This document shows, piece after piece, positions 1-11,164 of a stretch of DNA of 64,000 nt. A program made the translations under genes and the position numbers. The notes beneath the pieces were generated by a model. It had not been told where the DNA came from. It saw only the letters and a list, made by a program, of their open reading frames with translations, and made no database searches. The stretch spans positions 1 to 64,000 of the forward strand of contig CAJNDS010000116.1 in NCBI GenBank assembly GCA_905221605.1, read 5' to 3'. Positions within the stretch are counted from its first letter, which is position 1. Each line of letters begins with the position of its first letter. The DNA is from Symbiodinium natans (lineage: Eukaryota; Sar; Dinophyceae; Suessiales; Symbiodiniaceae).

Positions 1-720
1 AGGTCTCTCATTCTGCATTAAAAGATCGAGGACATCGTTCATTTCCGTTTTTTCATTTGTTATGAGAAGGTAGGGGGGCGGGGGGGGGGAAGGGGGGAAT
101 GGGCTCTCTCATTTCCGACTGCGAGACAGAGGGGCATAGAGGGGATCTCTGATGTCTTCGAAAGAGAGATCCTCCACTCAGGAGGGACACAAGTTATTCC
201 ATTTCCAAAAGAATAGAGGAGCTCTTAATGCCCCATTTCTCATTATAAATAAACAGATGGGATGACATCGATTCGTTTCCATTCTATTGTTCTTGTTTAT
301 CAAAGGTCTCTTCGTTTCCTACACAGGACTTCTTTTGATTCCTATGAGAAGATAGAAGGCTCTTCTTTCGTCTCCTACTCAGAGATAGAAAGATTGCATT
401 GGTAATACAAAAGAAATCATAAGAGCTCTCTCACGCCCTCTCTTTTGTGTCTCGTCAATAGGTAGAGAAATTCTCAGCTCTACCGTTTCCTATTTTTTAC
501 CTGAAAGAGCTTCTGTCTCTCGCAATAGGTCATGAGAGACCTCCTCTATCTTTTTGCAGGAAATGAAAGAGAGTTCTCTACAATTTCTGTGTTTCAGAAA
601 TGTTTCTCAAGCAATAAGAGAAGCCGTTTGTCGCTTCATAGGCAACGACGGAGCTCTACTACCTTTTTTCTTGAGATCTCTCCTTTACCCTCAATAAAAG
701 TTTTGAAGGCCTTTCTCTAT
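1..720. other. Low-complexity purine/pyrimidine-biased DNA, no gene seen
   Basis: The stretch is dominated by loosely repeated GAGAGA/TCTCTC and TTTCCTA-like words with no regular period. Short open frames here have biased composition and no recognisable domain. I see no coding or RNA feature. Confidence 0.6.
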
Positions 721-721
721 C

Positions 722-1045
722 CCTTAAATTGGACCCTAAGAATCCGGGCTACCCTAAGAATCCAGGCTGCCACCAAAACGAAAAAAACGCAACCCTAAGA
801 ATGGGCTACCCCAAGAATCCAGGCTACCTTAAGAACCCAGGCTACTCTAAAACACCAGGCTGCCACCAAAAAGCAAGCTCAAGCCCAAGAATCCAGGCTT
901 ATCCTAAGAATACAGGCCACCCCTAAGAATCCAAGCTATCCTAAAAATCAAGACCACCACCAAACAATAACTCAGCCCTAAGAATACAGGCTACCCTAAA
1001 AACCTTCTCTTAGAATCGAGTCTACCCTAAGAACCCAGGATACTA
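722..1045. repeat. Degenerate minisatellite, about 20-bp unit
   Basis: Variants of the word CCTAAGAATCCAGGCTA recur about a dozen times, some separated by a CCACCAAAA spacer. The open frames across it are translations of the repeat and are not called as genes. The stretch after it, to about 1335, holds no feature I can support. Confidence 0.75.
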
Positions 1046-1339
1046 AAATAGAAAGTGAATGAACAAAGTGAAATGAACGCCCCCATTATCTTCTTTCTTT
1101 CGCTAAATCACAGATCACACATTCATTTCATTCACTGTATCTGTTGAGATTAGTTGAAAGAAGACAATAGTGTTTAAGGGGCGCGCAAAAAGAGAATACA
1201 AAGAACGCCCAGTTCATTCGTTCACATGTTCACTTCATTCTCGTATTAATATTGTAACCTCTGGAATGAATTCTGGGTGGTGAACAGAATGCCATAAGTT
1301 AATAATGCAAAAAAATAGAGTTTATAAAACATAAAATAA

Positions 1340-1650
1340 TTTCATTCTGGTGCCCCCCAAAAGAATTTAATTATTCAAATCAGGGATTTGAATAATTAAT
1401 GTATGTAAGTTCTGGGGCCTCCCAAAAGAATTTAATTTTTCAAATCAGGGACTTAAATAATTAAATTAGAAAAATTCTGTGGCCTCCCAAAAGAATTTAA
1501 TTATTCAAATCAGGGATTTGAATAATTAAATTATTTGTTTAAATTATTTAAATGGTTTAAATTATTGAATTCGGTAGGCCCCAAAAATAAATTAAACAAT
1601 TTAAACAATTTAATTATTTAAATTATTTTGGGGGCTCCAGAATTTAATTA
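1340..1650. repeat. Three direct copies of an ~85-bp AT-rich unit containing an inverted repeat
   Basis: The phrase CCAAAAGAATTTAATT recurs at about 1366, 1421 and 1487, each time preceded by TTCTGG/TTCTGTGG. Within each unit TTAATTATTCAAATC and GATTTGAATAATTAA form a near-perfect hairpin. A fourth, partial and inverted relative (GGGGGCTCCAGAATTTAATT) lies near 1630. The tract up to 1925 is AT-rich with no gene seen. Confidence 0.75.
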
Positions 1651-1924
1651 TTCAAATAAATTCATTCCTCCAACAGCCAGACCATTTAATTAATTTCAAT
1701 AATTTAAATAATTCACATGATTTAAATAATGTCATCATTCCTTCTTCCGCCTCATCCCCGCGCCTCTTCGCAAGCAAACGAATTCCAAGCCCTCACAGGG
1801 GACATACTTCATCAGAGACGCGGGAGAGTTTGAAGTGAAGAAGTCCCGTTAAATAGCTTAATTCATTGAAGTAATGGAATTGTTTTAAATGAGTATCGCT
1901 TCCATGAGTAAAATATTTAAACTA

Positions 1925-4900
1925 TTTAAAGTATTTAATTTATAAAGCTTCCTTCTACACTTGAGCAAACAGGCTTTATAAATTGTATAAATTCTACAAA
2001 TTTTATAAATTGTATAAATTTCACCTTAAGAGCAAAATTTATAAAATTTATCAACATTTATAAAGTTTTGGGTTTCAGGCGTCCCGGGAAACTTTAAAAT
2101 TTATAAAACTTATAAAATTTATAAAACTTACAAAATTTAAAAAGTTTATAAAGCTTCCTTCTACACTTGAGCAAACCAGGCTTTATAAATTTTATAAATT
2201 TTATAAATTTCACCTTAAAGGGTAAAATTTATAAAATTTAAAAAATTTATAAAGTTTTGGGTTCAGGCGTCCCGGGAAACCTTTAAAATTTATAAAATTT
2301 ATAAAATTTATAAAAGTTATAAAATTTATAACTAAACTTGAGCAAACCAGGCTTTATAAATTTTATAAATTTTATAAATTTCACCTTAAAGGGTAAAATT
2401 TATAAAATTTATAAAGTTTTGGGTTCAGGCGTCCCGGGAAACCTTTAAAATTTATAAAATTTATAAAATTTATAAAATTTATAAAATTTATAAAATTTAT
2501 AAAATTTATAAAAGTTATAAAATTTATAACTAAACTTGAGCAAACCAGGCTTTAGAAATTTTTATAAATTTTATAAAATTCACCTTAAAGGGTAAAATTT
2601 ATAAAATTTATAAAGTTTTGGGTTCAGGCGTCCCGGGAAACTTTTAAAATTTATAAAATTTATAAAATTTATAAAATTTATAAAAATTATAAAATTTATA
2701 AAATTTATAAAATTTATAAAATTTATAAAGCTTCCTTCTAAACTTGAGCAAACCAGGCTTTATAAGTTATATAAATTTTATAAAATTTCACCTTAAAGGG
2801 TAGAATTTATAAAATTTATAAAATTTATAAAAGTTTTGGGTTCAGGCGTCCCGGGAAACCTTTAAAATTTATAAAATTTATAAGATTTGTAAAATTTATA
2901 AAATTTGTAAAAATTTATAAAATTTATAAAATTTATAAAGCTTCCTTCTAAACTTGAGCAAACCAGGCTTTATACATTTTTAGAAATTTTATAAAATTTC
3001 ACCTTAAAGGGTAAAACTTATAAGATTTATAAAATTTATAAAGTTTTGGGTTCAGGCGTCCCGGGAAACCTTTAAAATTTATAAAATTTATAAAATTTAT
3101 AAAGCTTCCTTCTAAACTTGAGCAAACCAGGCTTTATAAATTTTAGAAATTTTATAAATTTCACCTTAAAGGGTAAAATTTATAAAATTTATAAAATTTA
3201 TAAAGTTTTGGGTTCAGGCGTCCCGGGAAACCTTTAAAATTTTTAAAATTTATAAAATTTATAAAATTTATAAAACTTATAAAGCTTCCTTCTAAACTTG
3301 AGCAAACCAGGCTTTATAAATTTTTATAAATTTTATAAAATTTCACCTTAAAGGGTAAAACTTATAAGATTTATAAAATTTATAAAGTTTTGGGTTCAGG
3401 CGTCCCGGGAAACCTTTAAAATTTATAAAATTTATAAAATTTATAAAAATTTATAAAGCTTCCTTCTAAACTTGAGCAAGCCAGGCTTTATAAATTTTTT
3501 AAATTTTATAAATTTCACCTTAAGGGAAAAATTTGTACAATTTATAAATTTATGAAGTTTTGGGTTCAGGCGTCCCGGGAAACCTTTAAAATTTATAAGA
3601 TTTATAAAATTTATAAAATTTATAAAATTTATAAAATTTATAAAATTTATAAAATATATACAGCTTCCTTCTAAACTTGAGCAAACCAGGCTTTATAAAT
3701 TTTTATCAATTTTATATATTTCACCTTAAAGGGTAAAATTTGTAAAAATTTGTAAAATTTATAAAGTTTTGGGTTCAGGCGTCCCGGGAAGCCTTTAAAA
3801 TTTATAAAATTTATAAAATTTATAAAGCTTCCTTCTAAACTTGAGCAAACCAGGCTTTATAAATTTTATAAATTTTATAAATTTCACCTTAAAGGGTAAA
3901 ATTTGTAAAAATTTATAAAATTTATAAAGTTTTGGGTTCAGGCGTCCCGGGAAACCTTTAAAATTTATAAAATTTATAAAATTTATAAAGCTTCCTTGAA
4001 AATTTGAGCAAGCCAGGCTTTATAAATCTTATACATTTTATAAATTTCACCTTAAGGGTAAAATTTATAAAATTTATAAAGTTTTGGGTTCAGGCGTCCT
4101 GGGAAACCTTTAAAATTTATAAAATTTATAAAATTTATAAAATCTATAAAATTTATAAAGCTTCCTTCTAAACTTGAGCAAACCAGGCTTTATAAATTTT
4201 ATAAATTTGATAAATTTCACCTTAAAGGGTAAAATCTATAAAATTTATATAATTTATAAAGTTTTGGGTTCAGGCGTCCCGGGAAACCTTTAAAATTTAC
4301 AAAATTTATAAAATTTATAAAATTTATAAAATTTATAAAATTTATAAAATTTATAAAGCTTCCTTCTAAACTTGAGCAAACCAGGCTTTATAATTGTATA
4401 AATTTTATAAATTTCACCTCAAAGGGTAAAATTTATAAAATTTATAAAGTTTTGGGTTCAGGCGTCCTGGGAAACCCTTAAAATTTATAAAATTTATAAA
4501 ATTTATAAAATTTATAAAATTTATAAAATTTATAAAATTTATAAAGCTTCCTTCTAAACTTGAGCAAACCAGGCTTCATAAATGTTATAAATTTCACCTT
4601 AAGGGTAAAATTTATAAAAGTTATAAAATTTATAAAGTTTTGGGTTCAGGCGTCCCCGGAAACCTTTAAAATTTATAAAATTTATAAAATTTATAAAATT
4701 TATAAAAATTTATAAAGCTTCCTTCTAAACTTGAGCAAACCAGGCTTTATAAATTTTATAAATTTTATAAATTTCACCTTAAAGGGTAAAATTTGTAAAA
4801 ATTTATAAAATTTATAAAGTTTTGGGTTCAGGCGTCCCGGGAAACCTTTAAAATTTATAGACTTTATAAAAATTTATAAAATTTATCAAAATTTATTAAA

Positions 4901-5150
4901 ATTTATAAATTTATAAAATTTATAAAGCTTCCTTCTAAACTTGAGCAAACCAGGCTTTATTAATTTTTTATAAATTTTATAAATTTCACCTTAAAGGGTA
5001 AAATTTATAAAATTTATAAAGTTTTGGGTTCAGGCGTCCCGGGAAACCTTTAAAATTTATAAAATTTATAAAATGTATAAAGCTTCCTTCTAAACTTGAG
5101 CAAACCAGGCTTTATAAATTTTATAAATTTCACCTTAAGGGTAAAATTTA
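1925..5150 (+). repeat. Satellite array, forward arm (about 17 units of 150-220 bp)
   Basis: Each unit has a fixed order of three conserved islands: AAGCTTCCTTCTAAACTTG then AGCAAACCAGGC, then CACCTTAAAGGG, then GGGTTCAGGCGTCCCGGGAA. The islands are separated by variable runs of TTTATAAAA. The GGCGTCC island can be counted about 17 times, from about 2070 to 5035. Length differences between units come almost entirely from the number of TTTATAAAA words. There is no coding capacity beyond translations of the repeat. Confidence 0.95.
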
Positions 5151-5157
5151 TAAAATA

Positions 5158-6545
5158 TTTATAAAGCCTGGTTTGCTGAAGTTTAGAAGGAAGCTTTATA
5201 AATTTTATAAAAATTTTATAAATTTTAAAGGTTTCCCGGGACGCCTGAACCCAAAACTTTATAAATTTTATCAATTTTATAAATATTACCCTTTAAGGTG
5301 AAATTTAGAAAATTTAAAAAATTTATAAAGCCTGCTTTGCTCAAGTTTAGAAGGAAGCTTTATACATTTTATACATTTTATAAATTTTATAAATTTTAAA
5401 GGTTTCCCGGGACGCCTGAACCCAAAACTTTACAGATTTTATAAATTTTACCCTTAAGGTGAAATTTATAAAATTTATAAAATTTATAAAGCCTGGTTTG
5501 CTCAAGTTTAGAAGGAAGCTTTATAAATTTTATAAATTTTATAAATATTATAAATTTTAAAGGTTTCCCGGGACGCCTGAACCCAAAACTTTATAAATTT
5601 TATAAATTTTATAAATTTTACCCTTTAACGTGAAATTTATAAAATTCATAAAATTTATAAAGCCTGGTTTGCTCAAGTTGAGAAGGAAGCTGTATAAATT
5701 TTATAAATTCTATGAATTTATAAATTTTATAAATTTTAAAGGTTTCCCGGGACGCCTGAACCCAAAACTTTATAAATTTTATAAATCTTATAAATTTTAC
5801 CCTTAAGGTGAAATTTATAAAATTTATAAAATTTATAAAGCCTGGTTTGCTTAAGTTTAGAAGGAAGCTTTATAAATTTTATAAATTTTATAAATTTTAT
5901 AAATTTTAAAGGTTTCCCGGGACGCCTGAACCCAAAACTTTATAAATTTTATAAATTTTGTAAATTTTACCCTTTAAGGTGAAATTTACAAAATTTATAA
6001 AATTTATAAAGCCTGGTTTGCTCAAGTTTAGAAGGAAGCTTTAAAAATTTTATAAATTATATAAATTTTTATTAATTTTATAAATTGTATAAATTTTATA
6101 AATTTTACCCTTAAGGTGAAATTTATACAATTTATAAAATTTATAAAGCCTGGTTTGCTCAAGTTTAGAAGGAAGCTTTATAAATTTTATAAAGTTTATA
6201 AATTTTATAAATTTTATAAATTTTAAAGGTTTCCCGGGACGCCTGAACCCAAAACTTTATAAATTTTATAAATTTTACAAATTTTACCCTTTAAGGTGAA
6301 ATTTATCAAATTTATAAAATTTATAAGGCCTGGTTTGCTCAAGTTTAGAAGGAAGCTTTATAAATTTTATAAATTTTATAAATTTTATAAATTTTGTAAA
6401 TTTTAAAGGTTTCCCGGGACGCCTGAACCCAAAACTTTATAAATTTTATAAAATTTTTTTTATAAAATTTATAAAGCCTCGTTTGCTCATGTTTAGAAGG
6501 AAGCTTTATAAATTTTATAAATTTTATAAATTTTATAGATTTTGC
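5158..6545 (-). repeat. Satellite array, inverted arm (about 8 units)
   Basis: The same unit appears as its reverse complement: GCCTGGTTTGCTCAAG, then AGAAGGAAGCTT, then TTCCCGGGACGCCTGAACCC, then CCCTTTAAGGTG. The CCCGGGACGCC island occurs at about 5232, 5408, 5570, 5748, 5920, 6236 and 6416. One unit near 6030-6115 lacks that island. The arm meets the forward arm tail-to-tail at about 5150-5160, giving an overall inverted repeat. Confidence 0.95.
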
Positions 6546-6769
6546 CTTAAGAGCAAATTTTATAAAACTTAAAAATTTTATTTCTTAAACATTTTAATTA
6601 TAGATACCTATAAGTATATATATATATATAGACATACAGAAGGGGATTTCCCACACTATACATAGAGGTCCTACGTACATAGTATCTATAGGGATCCCAT
6701 ATTTTCGTAAACTCCCAGACATTTTCAGCCCTCGAGTGGAAGTGTCGGGTCAAAATAACATCGCTATCC

Positions 6770-6935
6770 ACCCCCGACAGCTGCCACGGACGGGCGTCCT
6801 CTTCTGAGAGCTCTTCGTCCTCATCCAGCACAGCCAACTTGGCCGCCACTTCCTCGTTTGGGGGCGAGGAAGGTTCTCCAAACATATCATATTCCAGCTT
6901 GAAGATAGTTAAGTCGTGGGCCAAGTCAGCCTGGT
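6770..6935 (-). CDS. Probable exon of an acidic protein segment
   Basis: A minus-strand open frame encodes an acidic stretch with the words EEVAAKLAVLDEDEELSEED and MFGEPSSPP, unlike the repeat DNA just downstream. It lies about 0.5 kb 3' of the ankyrin exons on the same strand, so it could be a C-terminal exon of that gene or belong to a separate gene. Candidate acceptors (CAG before GCTGACTTGG) exist near 6935. No domain is recognised. The open frame runs on into an AT dinucleotide tract near 6600, which is unlikely to be coding. Confidence 0.4.
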
Positions 6936-7455
6936 TCACAGTCTCAGCCCTGCCACGCTCAAGCGCTTACCGGGCCATGGATACTTCGTGCAACTTGGAC
7001 AGGGGGCTTGAAGGGCATTGTCGGGGTTTTTCAGGCCGGTTTATAGCTGACGGGCATTCAACGGTTCCCAAATCTCTTCAACCTGCCAGCCATGGCCTCA
7101 CCCGCTTCTTGCGGCTCTTTACCACCTTGGCAGACATGAGGCGTAGCCGAAGACCTTTTGAACTGAAGAAGCAATATCGTATACACATTCAACAACAGAT
7201 GAGAACCACCACCAAGCTTCACAACTTGACTTAAGAGTAGTGAGGGCAGCGCAGAGTCGCCTTCTTCCTCCTGAGCAGAGTTCTCACTGCTTGCAAAGGC
7301 AAAGCCCTTCTTATGAGAATCTGTGACACACCTCAGTCACCTCAGGAAATACCCCACTAAGCGGGCCTCGGCGTCCTCAGCCCCGGCCTGGGACACAGAG
7401 TCGAGTATGACATGCCGCGAGGCACTCGAGGTCCCTCGCTTCCTCAAGCTTCCTC

Positions 7456-9150
7456 TCAAAGCTTCCTCTCAGGCGCTGGGGCCCTGGCCGCGATGAGCTT
7501 CTCCATGACCTCTCGCAGGCTCAAGGGGCAGGATGTTCCGACATGTCTACAATTCTTCGCATACAAAACAGGAGATGACACACGGAAAGGAGGCAAATAT
7601 GAAGAAGCAGCGAGGAGAGGAGGGGGGGGGGGAGGAGGCTGCTGCCAAATCAGAAAATAAACTCCCAGAAGCTCGCTGGGGAACAAGCAACTGGCAAAAA
7701 CGGTGACAGCCCTAGGCATCATCTTATCGAACATCTTATCGAAGCCTCCTTGTGATCGAAGTCATGGGCATAGGAGAGCGCGCTGTTCCCCTGGCTGCGC
7801 ACTGGCCGCACAACTTGCACGTCTTGGGAATGTCTGGGAGGACAGGTTAAGATTGTGTACCTGTTTGTTCATCGGGCCTTGACAGGGATACGCAGGTAAG
7901 AGCTATGCAAGGGTGGGAGGTTCCAAGCCGGCCCGAAGCTTTTGAATGAGGACATCTCAGTTTCTCACACCATGTGGCCTGATAGTCGCGCGCGTTGGGA
8001 TTCGCTCCCTTCTCCAGGAGTACCTTCCAAGCATTGTGGAAAAAAGTGCGCGGGTACAGCGAGGCGCGCTGCCGCATGGCAAGTGGTTGGCCCCAATCTT
8101 AGCATGTCTGCAATAGGTATGGAAGCAGCCCTGGAACCAGTCATTGTGAGGCAACGCAACAGCACACCCTGCCTGCACACCATCCGGGTCCCCTGTGCCT
8201 GCCGCAAATATGAGCGCCTCAGCCGTTTTAAGACATCTTTGCACACAGCACCTCTACGAGATCGAGCCTATATACAGTCTCAGACAAACAATGCAACTTC
8301 ACCCTGAATGCGCCGTTTTGTTTGTCTCTTAATTCCCTCTTTAAGCTGCTGGCCGTGCAGCCGTTGTGGTCACGAGCATCCGTCATCGCGCCAGCCCGCA
8401 GCAGCAGGCGGAGGATCTCCGCCTACAGGGGGGGTCGATCGGGTGTAGAATAAGGCATATAAGGGTTGGGGCTTAATGGAATTGAGAGTTTTTGGTATAA
8501 CGCAAGTACGCAAACATTCGGTTTACAGTGTCACTCCTCCCACTGCCTTCGAGCTCTTGGCGGCATGATGGAGAGCCGTCTTCTGCGTGTCATCCATGGC
8601 ATTCACGTACACCTGTGCGCAAGAACTGAGCACTCGTACCTGCGATGAATGCATGCTCAGCCGCTCCAACTCCAAGGGAGGCGGAGGCGATAACAGCGGC
8701 GTCAGAGCCACGACCACCCAACCAAGAAAAGAAACAGTCCAAGAGACACATGGAGGGCCTTAACATCCTTAAGCAATTGAATGTTACATCCCCATGTGCC
8801 AGTTGCGTGAGGCTTTTGCTGCAGTGAGCCTGGGATTCAGAACTTTGGAGGACAGGCGGGTACCATGAATCTTCTTGCAGTGCTACGCTGTGAATGGAGC
8901 AGACCCGTTGAAGCTGCCTCCCCCGTGCTCAGGAGGTAATCAACCTGCGCCATGCCGACTAATTACGTGGCACCTACGCTTTGTCTGTGCTTAGACTGAG
9001 CTGGTTTCGTGATGCACAGTCGCCGACAAGCACTGAGTTCCCAACGATGTCTCGGCTGCCAATGGCAGAGGCATACATCAGAGCCGTGCGACCACGGATG
9101 TCGCTGCGGTTGATTAGCGTGTGCGCATTCCTGGCGGCAATCGACCGGCC
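7456..9150 (-). CDS. Ankyrin-repeat protein, at least 8 small exons (partial)
   Basis: Minus-strand exons were assembled by frame and splice sites: 9150-9046, 8944-8918, 8612-8547, 8422-8354, 8217-8173, 8023-7979, 7790-7746 and 7509 to a stop at 7458-7456. Each exon ends and begins in phase 0, and the joined product reads as consecutive ankyrin repeats. Visible pieces include SDIRGRTALMYASAIGSRDI, DDTQKTALHHAAKSSK, AEILRLLLRAGAMTDARDHN, VLLEKGANPNARDYQ and GNSALSYAHDFDHKE. Introns span 101-305 nt. The first is GT-AG and the other six begin with GC. Ankyrin repeats form protein-binding solenoids; no catalytic domain is seen, so the partner and role are unknown. The last exon could end at the TGA, giving a tail ...APAPERKL, or use a later donor. 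The gene probably extends upstream of 9150. Confidence 0.85.
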
Positions 9151-9300
9151 CTGCGCTTTGGAGAGTCAGATCTCAATGTCGCTGGGTCTCCGACTTCGAC
9201 GGTGACATTGGCGAGCGCTCCTCGCCTGGGTGGCGGAAGACCCGCCCCCCCCAAAAAAACAACATGGCCGGAGCGGGTATCGCTTTCCATGTCGGCTTAC

Positions 9301-9344
9301 AGCGTCAGCAACTCAAGATACAGGCAAGGCCGGGCGTGCAAAAC
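9301..9344 (-). CDS. Probable upstream exon of the ankyrin gene
   Basis: On the minus strand AAGAG precedes a 44-nt open piece reading VLHARPCLYLELLT, followed directly by a strong GTAAGC donor. LH...YLELLT fits the second half of an ankyrin repeat. An intervening exon of length 1 mod 3 between here and 9150 would be needed to keep frame. Words near 9225-9190 reading GALANVTVEVGD are a candidate, but I could not settle its ends. Confidence 0.5.
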
Positions 9345-11092
9345 CTCTTGGCGACCGCGCTGTTGCGCGCGGCCTGTCTCCAGATTGCATTCCCGAGAGA
9401 GGGTAGGGCTTACAGAGCTCAGGCTCTATAAGGGATAATGCAATGATTTGGAGAACCGCGTGGGTTTGTTGATCAAGATGAAAGAGCTGCGTGGAAGTCA
9501 ATCCTCTGCCAGAATCTAAAGTCACAATGCGGCGTTGTCAAGAAAAATCGTGTTTTGTGGAACATACAAACGGAAAACGTGACCATCTGCACCTCCAGGG
9601 TAAGCCCGAGACCGTACTATCGCCCCCAGCCATTCCCCCATATGCACCCTAGCCCTATAAACCCTCAGAAGCGAAAAGCCTAACCCCTCAGAGACTAAAC
9701 CCGCCCCATGCGAACACAGCCGCACGAACTTCCTCCGGCCTCAGCAATCGCCCTGAAGCCCTCCAAGTCGCCAGCCCTCACAGGTTTTTGAAGGGTTGTA
9801 GGGCTTGTAGGGGTTTCAGTGCTTTAAGGGTGTTAAGGGTTTAGGGTTTGAGGATGTAGGGTGTAAGGACTCATAGGTTCAATAGAAAAACTTTTCCGCG
9901 GGGTTGAATGGAAGCCTTTCTGCTTTGAGGATTTAGCTTAACGTGTCCAGGGATGCCAGGGGAGACTATCCTGAATCCCAAGCAAAGATCCGTTGGCCCT
10001 CCATGCATTTGCAGCAAGCAGCTTGCTAGCAAGCAGCTTGCCACTGAGGACTTCTAGCTCGCATATATAGTAAGCATGTGAACCAAAACCGCTTTATATA
10101 CATATATACACATACACGTACGATTTCCACCTTTCACGTGTATACCTTGTTACGAATCGAACGGATCACGCAAGGAGAGCTTCATGGTCGCAACAGCTCC
10201 TCGCCAGCTCCAGCAGCCGTGTCACCTGGCCAGCTCTGAGCTACCTGGTTGTTGTAGGCTACTTGTGCAGGGTTTTAAGGGCTTACTATGGCTTACTACG
10301 GCTTACTGTACTGTAGGAAATATTGAAGCTCCTTGCTGTGCAGAAGTCACAGATTTCAGACACCAGTGTATGGCGCTCTGACCTCGAGCTGATGGATTGC
10401 TATCGTGTACCTCAAGCCGAAGGTACCAACAAAGGCCCAATGGTCAGATCTGACCCCCAATCCAAGTTAGCCATGGCAGTTGGCCATGTCCACGTTCTTG
10501 CGCTCATTTCTACCCAGAAACATAGTATAGACCCAAACCCCGACCATTACACAAAGCCACCCCAACACTCGATCAGAAGACCAATCCTGCACAAAACTAG
10601 AACATTTGCCTCTGCCAAGGAATTTCTCGGAAACGAAGTCAATACAACCGAATCCGCTACACCTGCAAGTACATTGCCCTCAATTTTAAGGTCAATCGCC
10701 ATTCATGGGAGTTCTGCCGTTTGCGGCGAATCGCAGAATGTAGAGCCTCACACTGCTGCAGTAGTAGCAATATGCCAGCTGGACCATGTGAACGCGCTTC
10801 CTCGCATCAGTCGCATCGTGGTCGTTGCCCTGGCACAATCGGGCTGCGGCTCAGAGGTCAGAAGAAACGGCCCGCGTGGTTAAAGGGAGCTTTGAGGCCT
10901 TCTAAGCGTTGGCTGCTGGAAGGGGGGGGGGGGGGTGGAGGCTGTCCATGGGGATGTTTAGGAGGCTTTTCAAGCTTTATACCAACAAACTCATCCCTTC
11001 ACCCCGCCTCGTTGGCAGAAGGCTTGCCGTGCCCCTTCGGGAGCTTGGCCATGGCGGTGCCGGCCTTCATGAACCTCCATACTCAGGACTCA

Positions 11093-11164
11093 GGTTTAGG
11101 GTTTAGGGTTTAGGGTTTAGGGTTTAGGGTTTAGGGTTTAGGGTTTAGGGTTTAGGGTTTAGGG
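11093..11164 (+). repeat. Interstitial telomere-type repeat (TTTAGGG), about 10 copies
   Basis: Ten consecutive, nearly perfect GGTTTAG heptamers end abruptly at GGGAACTGG. This is the plant/alveolate type of telomere repeat. It lies inside the window with non-telomeric sequence on both sides, so it is an interstitial tract rather than a chromosome end. Confidence 0.9.

Noticed and set aside
5050-5274. 74-codon Lys/Phe/Ile-rich frame in the satellite
   Set aside because: It is a translation of TTTATAAA repeats across the inversion junction.
6839-7234. 131-codon plus-strand frame
   Set aside because: It overlaps the acidic minus-strand exon candidate, has no domain, and looks like its shadow.
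10323-10883. 186-codon plus-strand open frame
   Set aside because: It has no domain and average composition, and lies on the strand opposite to all supported genes; chance frames of this length occur in GC-rich DNA.
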